NCBI GenBank assembly: GCA_937860055.1
Contig: CALMBO010000028.1
Span: 85,881-149,880, forward strand
From: an uncultured Verrucomicrobiota bacterium
Lineage (GTDB): Bacteria; Verrucomicrobiota; Kiritimatiellia; CAIQIC01; Lenti-01
Reading direction: 5' to 3'
Length of the DNA: 64,000 bases
Numbering within the stretch: the first letter of the stretch is position 1; each line of letters starts with the position of its first letter. The notes under the pieces were generated by a model. It worked only from the letters and a program-made list of their open reading frames with translations. It had not been told where the DNA came from and did no database searches. Positions 43,047-51,606 of the stretch are shown piece after piece. Both the position numbers and the translations under genes were made by a program.

Positions 43047-44033
43047 CTAGAATGCCCCGAAGAAGATGCTGGTGAACGTGGTGACGGGCGAGGTCTCCCG
43101 CATGTCGTCCAGCGCGGCCCGCGCCTCGCGCATCAGCGATTGGATCTCGAGGTAGAGCTCCTCGTCGCCCACCAGCTTGCCGATCGTGCCCTCCCCCTTC
43201 TCGATGGATTCCGTCATCTTGCGGAACGAGGCCAGCGTGGCCGCCAGATCCTCGTAGGCCTGGCCGTCCTCGCTCAGCAACCGGCCCAACATACCCTCGC
43301 CCTTGTTCAGGCGCTCGCTGATGTCCTTCAGGTTCGCGGCGACGGCCTGCGCATCCGCGTACAGCTGACCGTCGTTCATCAGCTTGCCCAGCGTCCCTTC
43401 GCCCTTGGCCAGCTGGTCGCTGACCTGGCGCAGGTTCGCCGCGATCTGCTGCACGTCCCCGTAGACCGCGTCGTCGTTGATCAGCTTGCCCAGCGTCCCC
43501 TCGCCCTCGCCCAGGCGCGTGGCGATCTTGCGCACCTGGACCATCGTGGCCTTGAAATCCTCCAGGATGCCGTCGTTGAGGGCCCTGCGGATGTCCTCCA
43601 CCGTCCGCGTGGCGGCGTCGATCAGGTCGGTCGAGGGGCTTCCCTTCAGCAACTTCGGCGCGGGCCGCATCGGATCGGCCTCGTAGGTGCCCTCGTGGAT
43701 GTTCAGGTAGCGCCCGCCCAGCACCGAGGTCGGCATCACCTCGATCCGGTAGTCCTCCCGCAGGTGCACCGGCGTCGTCAGCAGGGCCAGCACGTGCACC
43801 CCGTCCGGCTCCAGCCGGATTTGCTTGACCTTGCCGACGGTGACGCCCCGCGCGCTGACGGCGTCGCCCACGCGCAGGCCCATGGCGTTGTCGAACAGGA
43901 TCTCCACCGGCCGCTCCGTGCGGAACAGCGAATCCTGGCTCAGCACCACCGTCAGCATGAACAGCGCCCCGATGACGGCGAAGCTGAACAGCCCCACCAC
44001 GCTCTCGACGAAAATCTGCTTCTTGAACTTCAT
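43047..44033 (-). CDS. mlaD: MlaD-like MCE-domain lipid transport protein
   Basis: A 328-aa protein with one N-terminal membrane anchor (VGLFSFAVIGALFMLTVVL), one MCE domain (about 38-125: VEILFDNAMGLRVGDAV, VTVGKV) and a long helical tail. The tail holds four near-repeats of (K/E)GEGTLGKL followed by an acidic turn, spaced about 40 residues, suggesting a coiled tunnel or periplasm-spanning stalk. It binds phospholipid in the Mla pathway. Its start overlaps the mlaF stop. Confidence 0.92.
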   Translation of the reverse strand: MKFKKQIFVESVVGLFSFAVIGALFMLTVVLSQDSLFRTERPVEILFDNAMGLRVGDAVSARGVTVGKVKQIRLEPDGVHVLALLTTPVHLREDYRIEVMPTSVLGGRYLNIHEGTYEADPMRPAPKLLKGSPSTDLIDAATRTVEDIRRALNDGILEDFKATMVQVRKIATRLGEGEGTLGKLINDDAVYGDVQQIAANLRQVSDQLAKGEGTLGKLMNDGQLYADAQAVAANLKDISERLNKGEGMLGRLLSEDGQAYEDLAATLASFRKMTESIEKGEGTIGKLVGDEELYLEIQSLMREARAALDDMRETSPVTTFTSIFFGAF

Positions 44034-44794
44034 TTTCCAAACGCCTTCCGGACGTCGCGCATGTCCGCGATGCCTTGTGCCTGCAGGAAGTCTCTCACGA
44101 CCGGATGTTCCGATGCAACGAATTCCTCCGGCGGGGCGCACACCGCGAACCGCCCCTCGTGGAGCATCGCCACCCGCGTGCCGATGTAGAGCGCGCTGTA
44201 CAGGTCGTGGGTCACCACCACGCTCGTCACGCCCAACCGCCGCCGCAGGTCGTCGATCAGCAGGTCGATCTGCCGCGAAATCACCGGATCGAGCCCGGAG
44301 GTGGGCTCGTCGTACAGGATGATCTCCGGCTGCGTCACGATGGCCCGCGCCAGCCCCACGCGCTTGCGCATCCCCCCCGAAATGTTGTCGGGCATCTTCT
44401 CCCCCACCCCCTCCAGCCCCACCATCGCCAGCTTCTCCGCCGCCCGCGCCCGGATCTCCTCCTCGGACAGGTCCGTCTTCTGCCGCAGCGGCAGGCAGAC
44501 GTTGTCCTCCACGTTCAGCCACTGCAGCAGCGCCGCGCTCTGGAACAGCACCCCGAACCGCCCCAGGATCCGCTCGAGCCCCTTCCCGCCCGCCTCGCTC
44601 ACGCAGTCGTCCCCCACCCACACCCGCCCCGCCTCCGGCGTCAGCAGCCGGATCATGTGCCGGATGCTCACGCTCTTGCCCGCCCCCGACCGGCCCACGA
44701 TCACGAACGTCTCGCCCCGCTCGATCTCGTAGCTGATGTCGTCCAGCACCGTCTTGGCCCCGAACCGCTTGGTCACGTTCTCGAAGCGGATCAT
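44030..44794 (-). CDS. mlaF: Mla-type phospholipid transport ATPase
   Basis: A 254-aa ABC ATPase with Walker A GRSGAGKS (34-41), signature NISGGMRKRVGLARA, Walker B EIILYDEPTSGLDP and switch TSVVVTHD. The sequence ISGGMRKRV is characteristic of MlaF/Ttg2A. Coupled at both ends by ATGA overlaps to mlaE and mlaD. Confidence 0.94.
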   Translation of the reverse strand: MIRFENVTKRFGAKTVLDDISYEIERGETFVIVGRSGAGKSVSIRHMIRLLTPEAGRVWVGDDCVSEAGGKGLERILGRFGVLFQSAALLQWLNVEDNVCLPLRQKTDLSEEEIRARAAEKLAMVGLEGVGEKMPDNISGGMRKRVGLARAIVTQPEIILYDEPTSGLDPVISRQIDLLIDDLRRRLGVTSVVVTHDLYSALYIGTRVAMLHEGRFAVCAPPEEFVASEHPVVRDFLQAQGIADMRDVRKAFGK

Positions 44795-45603
44795 TGGTAG
44801 AACATCCTCGTCACGAAGTAGCCCACCACCAGGATCAGCAGGAACGAAACGATCACCGTCCGCCGCGTGGCCCGCCCCACCCCCACCGCCCCCTCCGTCG
44901 CCGTGAACCCCTGGTAGCACGCCACCGTCACGATGACCAGCCCGAACAGAAACGCCTTGAACAGCCCCACGTAGAGGTCCTTGTTCTCCGCGTACCGGAA
45001 CGCGTTGTCGAAATACGCCTCCCACGAAATGCCCAGCTGCGTCGCCCCCACCACCGCCCCCCCGAGGATGCCGAGCAGGTTCGTGTACACCGTCAGCAGC
45101 GGCATCATCGCCGCCAGCGCCACCAGCCGCGGCATCATCAGGTAGCGCAGCGGATCGATGCTCATCACGTCCAGCGCCGCGATCTCCTCCGCCACCGTCA
45201 TCGTCCCCATCTGCGCCGCGATGGCCGACCCCACGCTCGCCGCGATCACCAGCCCCGTCATGAACGGCCCCATCTCCCGCAACATCGAGATGCACACCAG
45301 CGTGCCGATGTTGTTCTCCTGCCCGTACCGCCGCAGCTCGAGCCCCACCTGCAGCGCCAGGATCATCCCCGTGAACAGCGCCACCACGCTCACCACCCCC
45401 AGGCTCTTGATCCCCACCAGGTACAGCTGCCTCATCACGTCGTCGCGGTTCTTCCGCGAAAACAGGTGCGGCGCCTGCGCCGCCGCCCCCAGCAGCATCA
45501 GCAGCGCCTGCCCCGTCCCCTGGCAGGCCATGATGATGCCCCGCCCCGCCGCCGCGAACACGGTCGGCGGCGGATCGAAGATCTGGGGTTCTCTCGTGAT
45601 CAT
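44791..45603 (-). CDS. mlaE: Mla-type phospholipid transport permease
   Basis: A 270-aa MlaE/YrbE permease with about five membrane spans. Family blocks: LVGIKSLGVVSVVALFTGMILALQ, GPFMTGLVIAASVGSAIAAQMGTMTV-EEIAALDVM and DLYVGLFKAFLFG. It forms the inner-membrane channel with MlaF and MlaD. The ATG overlaps the stop of the upstream repeat protein (ATGA). Confidence 0.94.
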   Translation of the reverse strand: MITREPQIFDPPPTVFAAAGRGIIMACQGTGQALLMLLGAAAQAPHLFSRKNRDDVMRQLYLVGIKSLGVVSVVALFTGMILALQVGLELRRYGQENNIGTLVCISMLREMGPFMTGLVIAASVGSAIAAQMGTMTVAEEIAALDVMSIDPLRYLMMPRLVALAAMMPLLTVYTNLLGILGGAVVGATQLGISWEAYFDNAFRYAENKDLYVGLFKAFLFGLVIVTVACYQGFTATEGAVGVGRATRRTVIVSFLLILVVGYFVTRMFYQ

Positions 45604-47132
45604 GGCGCAACCTCGCCCTTCCCGTCCGCCGCCGTCGCCGGCGGCGCCAGCCGGACCCGGCCCAGCCACAGGAAGCGCACTTGTCGATTTGTAGCCGTTC
45701 GGTCGTAGGCCATCAAGCCTTTCAGCACCGACCACCGCCGTCCCTCATCCCCCTCCGCCCGCTCGTGCCGCCAGACCGGGAACAGCGAAAACGCCCGCGC
45801 GCCGCCTTCCCGCCGCGTATCGCGGTACAGCCCCCACAGGACGTCGAGATCGCGGTCCGCCCCCCGGACGCGGCAGTCCAGCACCGTCCACAGCGGCGCC
45901 CAGCTCCGCTCCACCGGCGGCGGATGCCCGACGGGCCACAGATCCAACAGGCGCAGGCGGTAGCTCCCTTCGTCCCGGTCGTAGAGGCGCGAATAAAGCG
46001 GCCACACCTTCGTGCGGTTCGCCACCACGCGCGGCGCCTCCGCCGGTCCTTCCGCGGTTGGCGCCCCTTCCGCCCCCCGCCGGCCCGCGGCGGCGGGATT
46101 CTCCGCCTTCGTCACATTGTGGTAGAAGGGAACCACGCTCCAGCGGTTCAGCTTCCGGAAGCCCCATTCGTTCTGCTCGTGGATCACCAGCGGCCAGATC
46201 CAGAACCGCCGCTCCAGCGCCCCGTCCTTGCGCCGGCCGTACAGCGGCCAGAAGTACAACTTCTCGCGCACCCCCGTCTCGCGCTGGTAGAACGGCCACG
46301 GACAGAACGTCCGCGACAGCTGGTCGCCGCGGATGAACTGGAACACCGGCGGCAGGAACATCCAGCCCTTCTGGCTGTCCAGGTCGACCCTCCCGCACAG
46401 GGGGAACAGCACCCATGCCGTCCCCTCCGCCTTCGGATTCACATAGCGAGCGTGCGTCCAGACCGGCCACAGCACCGAATGCTTCTCGAACTGCCGCGCG
46501 TTCTTCGACCAGGCATAGAACGGAAAGACGCGGAAGCGCTCCCGGTGGCCGTCGGGCGTCGTCGTGCGCGAAACGACCGGCCACAGCACGTCCGTCGTCC
46601 GCACGTCGTTCACCTCGCTCTGCGCCCACAGCGGCCACAACGCGAACCGGATGCGGTCCTTCCACAGGAAATTCCGGATCTCCCCGCCCAGCGGAAACAG
46701 CGCCGCATAGCCCGTCCCCCCCGCGTCGCGCCCGTGGAACCACACCGGCAGCAGCCAGAAGCGGTAGGCGGACGCCGCGTCCGTCCGGTCCGGATCAAGG
46801 AACCACGAAACCAGCACGCGCCAGGATTTCTCCTTCCCGAACGTCTTGCCCGACGCCACCGGCCAGGCGAAATCCCACGCCGTCCGCTCGTTCGCCGGAT
46901 CCGCCGCGCGCGCCCACAGCGGCCTCGGGAAGGCCCGCAGGCTCTGGCCCCCGGGGCCTTCGGCCTTCTCCCAGAACGGACCCGCCGCCCGGAAACGGTC
47001 GTTGCCGTCGCCATCCTCCATCCACGACGCCAGCGGCCCCCAGTCCGCTTCCACCACCCACGGCGAAGGCGCCCCCTGCGCCCCCTGCGCCAGCCAACCC
47101 GCCGCCAGCAGCACCGCAGCCGTTTTTTCCAC
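45600..47132 (-). CDS. Exported protein with about sixteen WPL(W/Y)-type repeats, coupled to mlaE
   Basis: A 510-aa protein of no family I can name. After a signal-like N-terminus (KTAAVLLAAGWLAQGAQGA) the sequence repeats a short aromatic-Pro motif every 25-35 residues: LLPVWFHG, LWPLWAQS, LWPVVSRT, VFPFYAWS, LWPVWTHA, PWPFYQRE, FWPLYGRR, IWPLVIHE, VWPLYSRL, LFPVWRHE. This suggests a repeated beta-strand unit such as a propeller or barrel. The only suitable start is a GTG inside an intergenic palindrome. Coupling to mlaE hints at an envelope or outer-membrane role in lipid transport; that is inference. Confidence 0.75.
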   Translation of the reverse strand: MEKTAAVLLAAGWLAQGAQGAPSPWVVEADWGPLASWMEDGDGNDRFRAAGPFWEKAEGPGGQSLRAFPRPLWARAADPANERTAWDFAWPVASGKTFGKEKSWRVLVSWFLDPDRTDAASAYRFWLLPVWFHGRDAGGTGYAALFPLGGEIRNFLWKDRIRFALWPLWAQSEVNDVRTTDVLWPVVSRTTTPDGHRERFRVFPFYAWSKNARQFEKHSVLWPVWTHARYVNPKAEGTAWVLFPLCGRVDLDSQKGWMFLPPVFQFIRGDQLSRTFCPWPFYQRETGVREKLYFWPLYGRRKDGALERRFWIWPLVIHEQNEWGFRKLNRWSVVPFYHNVTKAENPAAAGRRGAEGAPTAEGPAEAPRVVANRTKVWPLYSRLYDRDEGSYRLRLLDLWPVGHPPPVERSWAPLWTVLDCRVRGADRDLDVLWGLYRDTRREGGARAFSLFPVWRHERAEGDEGRRWSVLKGLMAYDRTATNRQVRFLWLGRVRLAPPATAADGKGEVAP

Positions 47133-47206
47133 GCAATGGAAAAACTTTCCCCCGTTTTTCCACACGATGGAAAAACTTTTTCCCGTTTTTCCACGCAATG
47201 GAAAAA
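47124..47206. repeat. Phased palindrome cluster, three copies, overlapping a start codon
   Basis: Three 21-bp sites start at 47124, 47155 and 47186, exactly 31 bp apart. The first site contains the GTG start codon of the repeat-protein gene read on the minus strand. Confidence 0.92.
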
Positions 47207-47290
47207 GGGTTCCGCCCGCTGTCCGCCGGACGTGGCCGCCGGCAAAATCCGAAAGGAACCCGCTTCTCATCTCGCCCAACCCCGCCCCGC

Positions 47291-48655
47291 TCACAGCAGC
47301 AGCCGGCCGCACCCCGGCGTCCCAACGAACTTCCCGTTGCGCACCATGACCTCGCCCCGCACCGTCACCACTTCCGGCGCCCCCGCCACCTCGAACCCTT
47401 CGTACGGATTGTAGTCCGTGTCCAGGCTCTGCGTCCTCGCCGAAATCGTCCGCCTCGCCGCCGGGTCCCACACCACCACGTCCGCGTCGAATCCTTCCGC
47501 GATCGTCCCCTTCCGCCCCCACAGCCCGAAGATCTTCGCCGGATTCTCCGCCGCCACCGCCACCAGCCGCTCCAGCGGAATCCTCCCGCCCGCCACCCCC
47601 GCCGTGTACGCCAGCGCCATGCGCTCCTCCACCCCCGCGATCCCGTTCGGGATCTTCGTGAAATCGCCCCGCCCCAGCTCCTTCTGCCCCTTGAAATCGA
47701 ACGGGCAATGGTCCGTCCCCAGCGTGTCGATCCGCCCGTCCGCCAGCCCCGCCCACAGCGCCTCCTGGTCGCTCTTCTCCCGCAGCGGCGGCGACAAAAT
47801 CCACTTCGCCCCCTCGAAATTTCCCCGCTCCGCATACGACTTGTCCAGCGTCAGGTACTGGATCATCGTCTCGATGTAGAGGTGCTCCAGCTTGCCGCGG
47901 AACCGGTCCGCCATCGAAAGCGCCTCCGCGCAGCTCAGGTGCACCACGTACGCCTTCGCCCCCGCCGCCGCCGCGAAGGTCAGGAACTTGCACACCCCCT
48001 CCGCCTCCACCATCGGCGGCCGGCTCGGCTCGTGCCACTCGGGCCCCGTCTTCCCCGCCGCCAGCAGCTTCTTCTGCAACGCCGGGATCAGCTCCGCGTT
48101 CTCGCAGTGCGCCATCACCACCAGGCCGTTCGCCGCCGCAAACTCCAGCACCCGGAACAGGTCCTCGTCCCCGATCGCCAGCGCCGGCTTGTACGCCAGG
48201 TAGATCTTCAGCGACTTCAGCCCCTTCGCCACCAGCCGCTCCAGCTGTTTCTGCAGCCCGGCGTCGTACCGCCGCACCATCAGGTGGAACCCGTAGTCGC
48301 ACGACGCCTGCCCCGCCGCCTGCGCCTCCCACGCCGCCCACGCCTCGTCGAAATCCTTCTCCCGCCCCGCCCCCGCGAAATCCATGATGCACGTCGTCCC
48401 CCCCAGCAGCGCCGCCCGCGTGCAGTTCGCGAAATTCGATTTCGCCGTCACCGTCGTCAGCGGCAGGTAGGCATGCACGTGCGGATCGATGAACCCCGGC
48501 AGCACCAGTTTCCCCGCCGCCTCCACCACCTCCACCCCCGGCGGCGGCGCGATCCCCTTCTCCACCTTCGCGATCTTCCCCCCCTCGCACCACACGTCCG
48601 CCCGGCAACGCCCCGCCCCTGTCACCACCTCGCCACCGCGGATCAGCAAGCCCAT
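47291..48655 (-). CDS. Dihydropyrimidinase/hydantoinase
   Basis: A 454-aa cyclic amidohydrolase. Metal ligands: DPHVH (57-61), the carboxylated Lys in SLKIYLAYK, His in MAHCEN and VVHLS, Asp in GTDHCPF. It opens dihydropyrimidine or hydantoin rings. The gene follows panD by 9 bp. Since reductive pyrimidine breakdown yields beta-alanine, which PanD also makes for pantothenate, the pairing may be metabolic; this is inference. Confidence 0.9.
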   Translation of the reverse strand: MGLLIRGGEVVTGAGRCRADVWCEGGKIAKVEKGIAPPPGVEVVEAAGKLVLPGFIDPHVHAYLPLTTVTAKSNFANCTRAALLGGTTCIMDFAGAGREKDFDEAWAAWEAQAAGQASCDYGFHLMVRRYDAGLQKQLERLVAKGLKSLKIYLAYKPALAIGDEDLFRVLEFAAANGLVVMAHCENAELIPALQKKLLAAGKTGPEWHEPSRPPMVEAEGVCKFLTFAAAAGAKAYVVHLSCAEALSMADRFRGKLEHLYIETMIQYLTLDKSYAERGNFEGAKWILSPPLREKSDQEALWAGLADGRIDTLGTDHCPFDFKGQKELGRGDFTKIPNGIAGVEERMALAYTAGVAGGRIPLERLVAVAAENPAKIFGLWGRKGTIAEGFDADVVVWDPAARRTISARTQSLDTDYNPYEGFEVAGAPEVVTVRGEVMVRNGKFVGTPGCGRLLL

Positions 48656-48664
48656 GGAAATCCC

Positions 48665-49027
48665 CTATTTCTTCAGGACCTTCATGATCCGGTTCTTCGC
48701 GTCCACCTTCACCACCGTCGCCTTGAATTTCTTCGCCTCGGCGTCCTCCATCGGCGCGTAGGCGATCACGATGATCACATCGCCCTTGTACGCCAGCCGC
48801 GCCGCCGGCCCGTTCAGCATCATCTGCCCCGTGCCCCGCTTCCCGAGGATCGCATACGTGATGAACCGCTCGCCGTTGTTCAGGTTCAGGACCTGGACCT
48901 GTTCGCCCGGAAGAATGTCCGCCGCCTCCAGCAGGACCGGATCGATGGCGATGCTCCCCTCGTAGTCGAGTTCGAGCCCCGTCACCGTCGCGCGGTGGAT
49001 TTTCGATTTCAGCATGATCCGTTGCAT
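48665..49027 (-). CDS. panD: Aspartate 1-decarboxylase
   Basis: PanD (120 aa) makes beta-alanine for pantothenate. The self-cleavage site YEGS places the pyruvoyl serine at Ser25 (cleavage Gly24-Ser25), as in the family. [15 protein letters not shown] aligns with the usual MxRTMLxxKxHR start, so the first ATG is used; AAGGA precedes it. [11 protein letters not shown] and [10 protein letters not shown] are conserved. Confidence 0.95.
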   Translation of the reverse strand: MQRIMLKSKIHRATVTGLELDYEGSIAIDPVLLEAADILPGEQVQVLNLNNGERFITYAILGKRGTGQMMLNGPAARLAYKGDVIIVIAYAPMEDAEAKKFKATVVKVDAKNRIMKVLKK

Positions 49028-49055
49028 CTTCAGGTCCTTTCCGATGGAAAACCGT

Positions 49056-49085
49056 ACTCTATCGCGATTCCCCCCGCCACTTCAA
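49056..49085 (-). promoter_or_regulatory. Promoter of panD-hydantoinase
   Basis: Minus strand: TTGAAG, 18-bp spacer, TAGAGT, giving a leader of about 22 nt with AAGGA. Confidence 0.45.
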
Positions 49086-49104
49086 GAACCGAGAATCCCG
49101 CCCG

Positions 49105-49731
49105 TCACGCCAGCGGCTTGCCCTCGGCATCGAACCGCGGCGCGGCCACCACCGCCGGGTGCAGGTAGATCGGTTGCAGCTCCTCGCTCGCCCCCCCCGC
49201 GAAAAACAGCCGCCCCACCCATTCCGCCTTGGGAACGCGCCCCGCCTCCACCCAATGCGCCGCCGGCCATTCCGCGTCGCGCGCCTCCGCCGGCAGCAGC
49301 ATCCAATCCCCGACCGGTTTCGCGCCGATGCCCTCCCCCCGCTCGAACAGCCCCGCCCAGATCGTTCCCCGCCGCGCATCGCCCGCCACCACCACCTGCG
49401 CCACCTCCGGCTTCTCCGCGAAGATCTCCGCCGCCAGCGCCGCCCCGCTCGATACCGACCACACCGGCTTGCCTTCCGGCAGCGCCCAGCCCCTCGCCGC
49501 CGTCATGCTCACCCGCAGTCCCGTGTACGACCCCGGCCCCCGACCCGCCGCGAACGCGCCCAGATCGGCAAACGTCCACCCGGCGCCTTTCAAAATCGCT
49601 TCCGCCGCATCGAACAGCCCTTGGCTGCGGCGCTGGCCGGCATCCACCGGCAGGGACGCCGCCACTGCGCCATCCTCCAGCAGCGCCAAACTCGCCGCCT
49701 CCGTCGAAAATTCCAACGCCAGCACTTTCAT
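49105..49731 (-). CDS. tsaB: tRNA threonylcarbamoyladenosine biosynthesis protein TsaB
   Basis: TsaB (208 aa), an ASKHA-fold partner of TsaD in t6A formation. MKVLALEFSTEAASLALLEDG and the GRGPGSYTGLRVSM motif identify it. The C-terminal half is variable as usual. The ATG lies 7 nt after a -10 box whose -35 falls in a palindromic repeat. Confidence 0.92.
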   Translation of the reverse strand: MKVLALEFSTEAASLALLEDGAVAASLPVDAGQRRSQGLFDAAEAILKGAGWTFADLGAFAAGRGPGSYTGLRVSMTAARGWALPEGKPVWSVSSGAALAAEIFAEKPEVAQVVVAGDARRGTIWAGLFERGEGIGAKPVGDWMLLPAEARDAEWPAAHWVEAGRVPKAEWVGRLFFAGGASEELQPIYLHPAVVAAPRFDAEGKPLA

Positions 49732-49738
49732 TGCCGCC

Positions 49739-49767
49739 AAAATGCCAGTTTTCCACGGCATGGAAAA
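49739..49767 (-). promoter_or_regulatory. Promoter of tsaB, -35 supplied by a palindromic repeat
   Basis: Minus strand: TTTTCC (part of the repeat at 49749), 17-bp spacer, extended -10 TGG-CATTTT, then 7 nt to the ATG. Confidence 0.35.
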
Positions 49768-49789
49768 CCCTTTTCCACGGCATGGAAAA
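49749..49789. repeat. Phased palindrome cluster, two copies at 22-bp period
   Basis: Two 19-bp sites with a CGGCA centre start at 49749 and 49771. They lie between the divergent tsaB and pabB-pabC promoters, as the 41984 pair lies between two other divergent promoters. Confidence 0.9.
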
Positions 49790-49806
49790 ATTTCCTCGGT
49801 TCTGGA

Positions 49807-49836
49807 TTGAATCCCGCGCCGCCCTTCCTCATTAAT
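49807..49836 (+). promoter_or_regulatory. Promoter of the pabB-pabC fusion, probably leaderless
   Basis: TTGAAT, 18-bp spacer, ATTAAT, then 6 nt to the ATG at 49843; no ribosome site. Confidence 0.45.
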
Positions 49837-49842
49837 CTCCCC

Positions 49843-51606
49843 ATGCCTTCCGCCCCCCCAGCCCCCGAGGAAAACCTCGTCGTCCTCCACGACGAGGCCG
49901 CGCGGCGCTGGCTCCGCTTCCAGGATCCCGTCGAAGTGGTTTCCGCCCGCCGCCTCGAAGAGGTCCTGCCCCGCCTCCGCGACATCGAACGGTCCGTCGA
50001 ACAACGCCGCCTCCATGCCGCCGGATGGATTTCCTACGAGGCCGCCCCGGCCTTCGATCCTTCGCTCCCCGCCCGCCCGCCCGGCGCCTTGCCCCTCCTC
50101 TGGTTCGGCCTGTTCCCCGAGCCCCAACCCGTCGATCTGCCTTCTGCAACCGCCGCCCTCCCGGACGGCTGGCGGCCGGATCTCTCCGCCGCCGCCTACG
50201 AAGCCGCCTTCGACCGCATCAAGCACCACATCCGCGAAGGCGACACCTACCAGGTCAATTTCACCCACCGCCTCCATCTCGACGGCTTCGACCCGGATCC
50301 CTGGCAGGCGTTCCTCTCGCTGGCCGGCGCCCGGCGCTCCCCCTTCGGCGCCTACCTCTCCGCCGGCCCCTGGCGGATCTGCAGCGCCTCGCCGGAACTT
50401 TTCTTCCGCCTCGACGGTCCGCATCTCGAGTCCCGCCCCATGAAAGGCACCGCCCCGCGCGGCCGTTCCGCCGCCGAAGACCGCGCCCGCGCCGACGCCC
50501 TCCTCGCCTGCGGAAAGAACCGGGCCGAAAACCTCATGATCGTCGACATGGTCCGCAACGACATGGGCCGCATCGCCCGCCCCGGCACCGTGCAGGCCCC
50601 CCGCCTGTGCGAACTGGAGAAATATCCGACCCTCTGGCAGCTGACCTCCACCGTCGCCGCGGAAACCGATGCCTCCCTCGCCGACATCTTTTCCGCGATG
50701 TTCCCGCCCGCCTCCATCACCGGCGCGCCCAAGAAGCGCACCATGGAGATCATCGCGGAACTGGAGACGTCGCTGCGGCAGGTCTACACCGGCGCCATCG
50801 GGTTCCTCTCCCCCGGCCGCCGCGCGCAGTTCAACGTCGCCATCCGCACCCTCCTCCTCGACACCCGGACCCGCCGCGCCGAATACGGCACCGGCGGCGG
50901 CATCGTCTGGGATTCCGACCGCGACGCCGAGCAGGCCGAATGCCGCACCAAGGCCCGCATCCTGTCTGCGCCGCCCCCCCCGCCTTTTTCGCTCCTGGAA
51001 ACCATGCTCTGGACCCCGGAGGACGGCATCCGCCTCCTGGAACTCCATCTCGCCCGCCTGCGGGATTCCGCAGCCTACTTCGATTATCCTTGCGACGAAC
51101 CCCGCCTCCGGCAGCAGCTCGCGGATCTGGCTCGCTCGATCCCTCCGCAGCCGCACCGACTCCGCCTCCTGCTGGCCGCCGACGGCCATGTCGAGCTCCA
51201 ATCCTCTCCCTTCGCGCCCTCCGCCGCCCCTTTCTTCCGCGTCGCCCTCGCCCGCCGGCCCGTCGACCGCGCCAATGTCTTCCTCTACCACAAGACCACG
51301 AACCGGCGCGCTTACGAAGAAGCCAAGGCGGATTTCCCGGACCACGACGACGTGATCCTCTACAACGAAGACGGCGAGGCCACCGAATCCGCCATCGCCA
51401 ACCTGGCCGTCGAAATCGACGGTGTTCTGTGCACCCCGCCGGTCGAATGCGGGCTCCTGCCCGGCACGGCCCGCGCCGAACTCCTCGCCCGCGGCGTCCT
51501 CCGCGAGCGGCGCATCCCCCTCGATCTCCTGCGCGCCAGCCCGCGCGTCTTCCTTCTCAACTCCGTCCGCGGCCTGTTCCCGGCCGTCCTCGATTGGCCC
51601 GGCTGA
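49843..51606 (+). CDS. pabBC: Aminodeoxychorismate synthase component I fused to aminodeoxychorismate lyase
   Basis: A 587-aa fusion making p-aminobenzoate for folate. Residues about 1-375 are the chorismate-using PabB domain: REGDTYQVNFT, SASPELFFR, RPMKGTAPRGRS, AENLMIVDMVRNDMGR and PPASITGAPKKRTMEII. Residues about 385-587 are a PabC-type PLP fold-IV lyase with FSLLETMLW, the PLP lysine Lys484 in YHKTTNRRAYEEA, and NEDGEATESAIANLAVEI. Glutaminase PabA is not in the window. Such fusions are known in several phyla. Confidence 0.94.
   Translation: MPSAPPAPEENLVVLHDEAARRWLRFQDPVEVVSARRLEEVLPRLRDIERSVEQRRLHAAGWISYEAAPAFDPSLPARPPGALPLLWFGLFPEPQPVDLPSATAALPDGWRPDLSAAAYEAAFDRIKHHIREGDTYQVNFTHRLHLDGFDPDPWQAFLSLAGARRSPFGAYLSAGPWRICSASPELFFRLDGPHLESRPMKGTAPRGRSAAEDRARADALLACGKNRAENLMIVDMVRNDMGRIARPGTVQAPRLCELEKYPTLWQLTSTVAAETDASLADIFSAMFPPASITGAPKKRTMEIIAELETSLRQVYTGAIGFLSPGRRAQFNVAIRTLLLDTRTRRAEYGTGGGIVWDSDRDAEQAECRTKARILSAPPPPPFSLLETMLWTPEDGIRLLELHLARLRDSAAYFDYPCDEPRLRQQLADLARSIPPQPHRLRLLLAADGHVELQSSPFAPSAAPFFRVALARRPVDRANVFLYHKTTNRRAYEEAKADFPDHDDVILYNEDGEATESAIANLAVEIDGVLCTPPVECGLLPGTARAELLARGVLRERRIPLDLLRASPRVFLLNSVRGLFPAVLDWPG

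Noticed and set aside
47124..47206. Three repeats 31 bp apart that could be taken for a small CRISPR array
   Set aside because: The units are 21-bp palindromes separated by 10 bp of similar sequence, with no spacer-length unique DNA; the same units recur singly phased in four other gaps.
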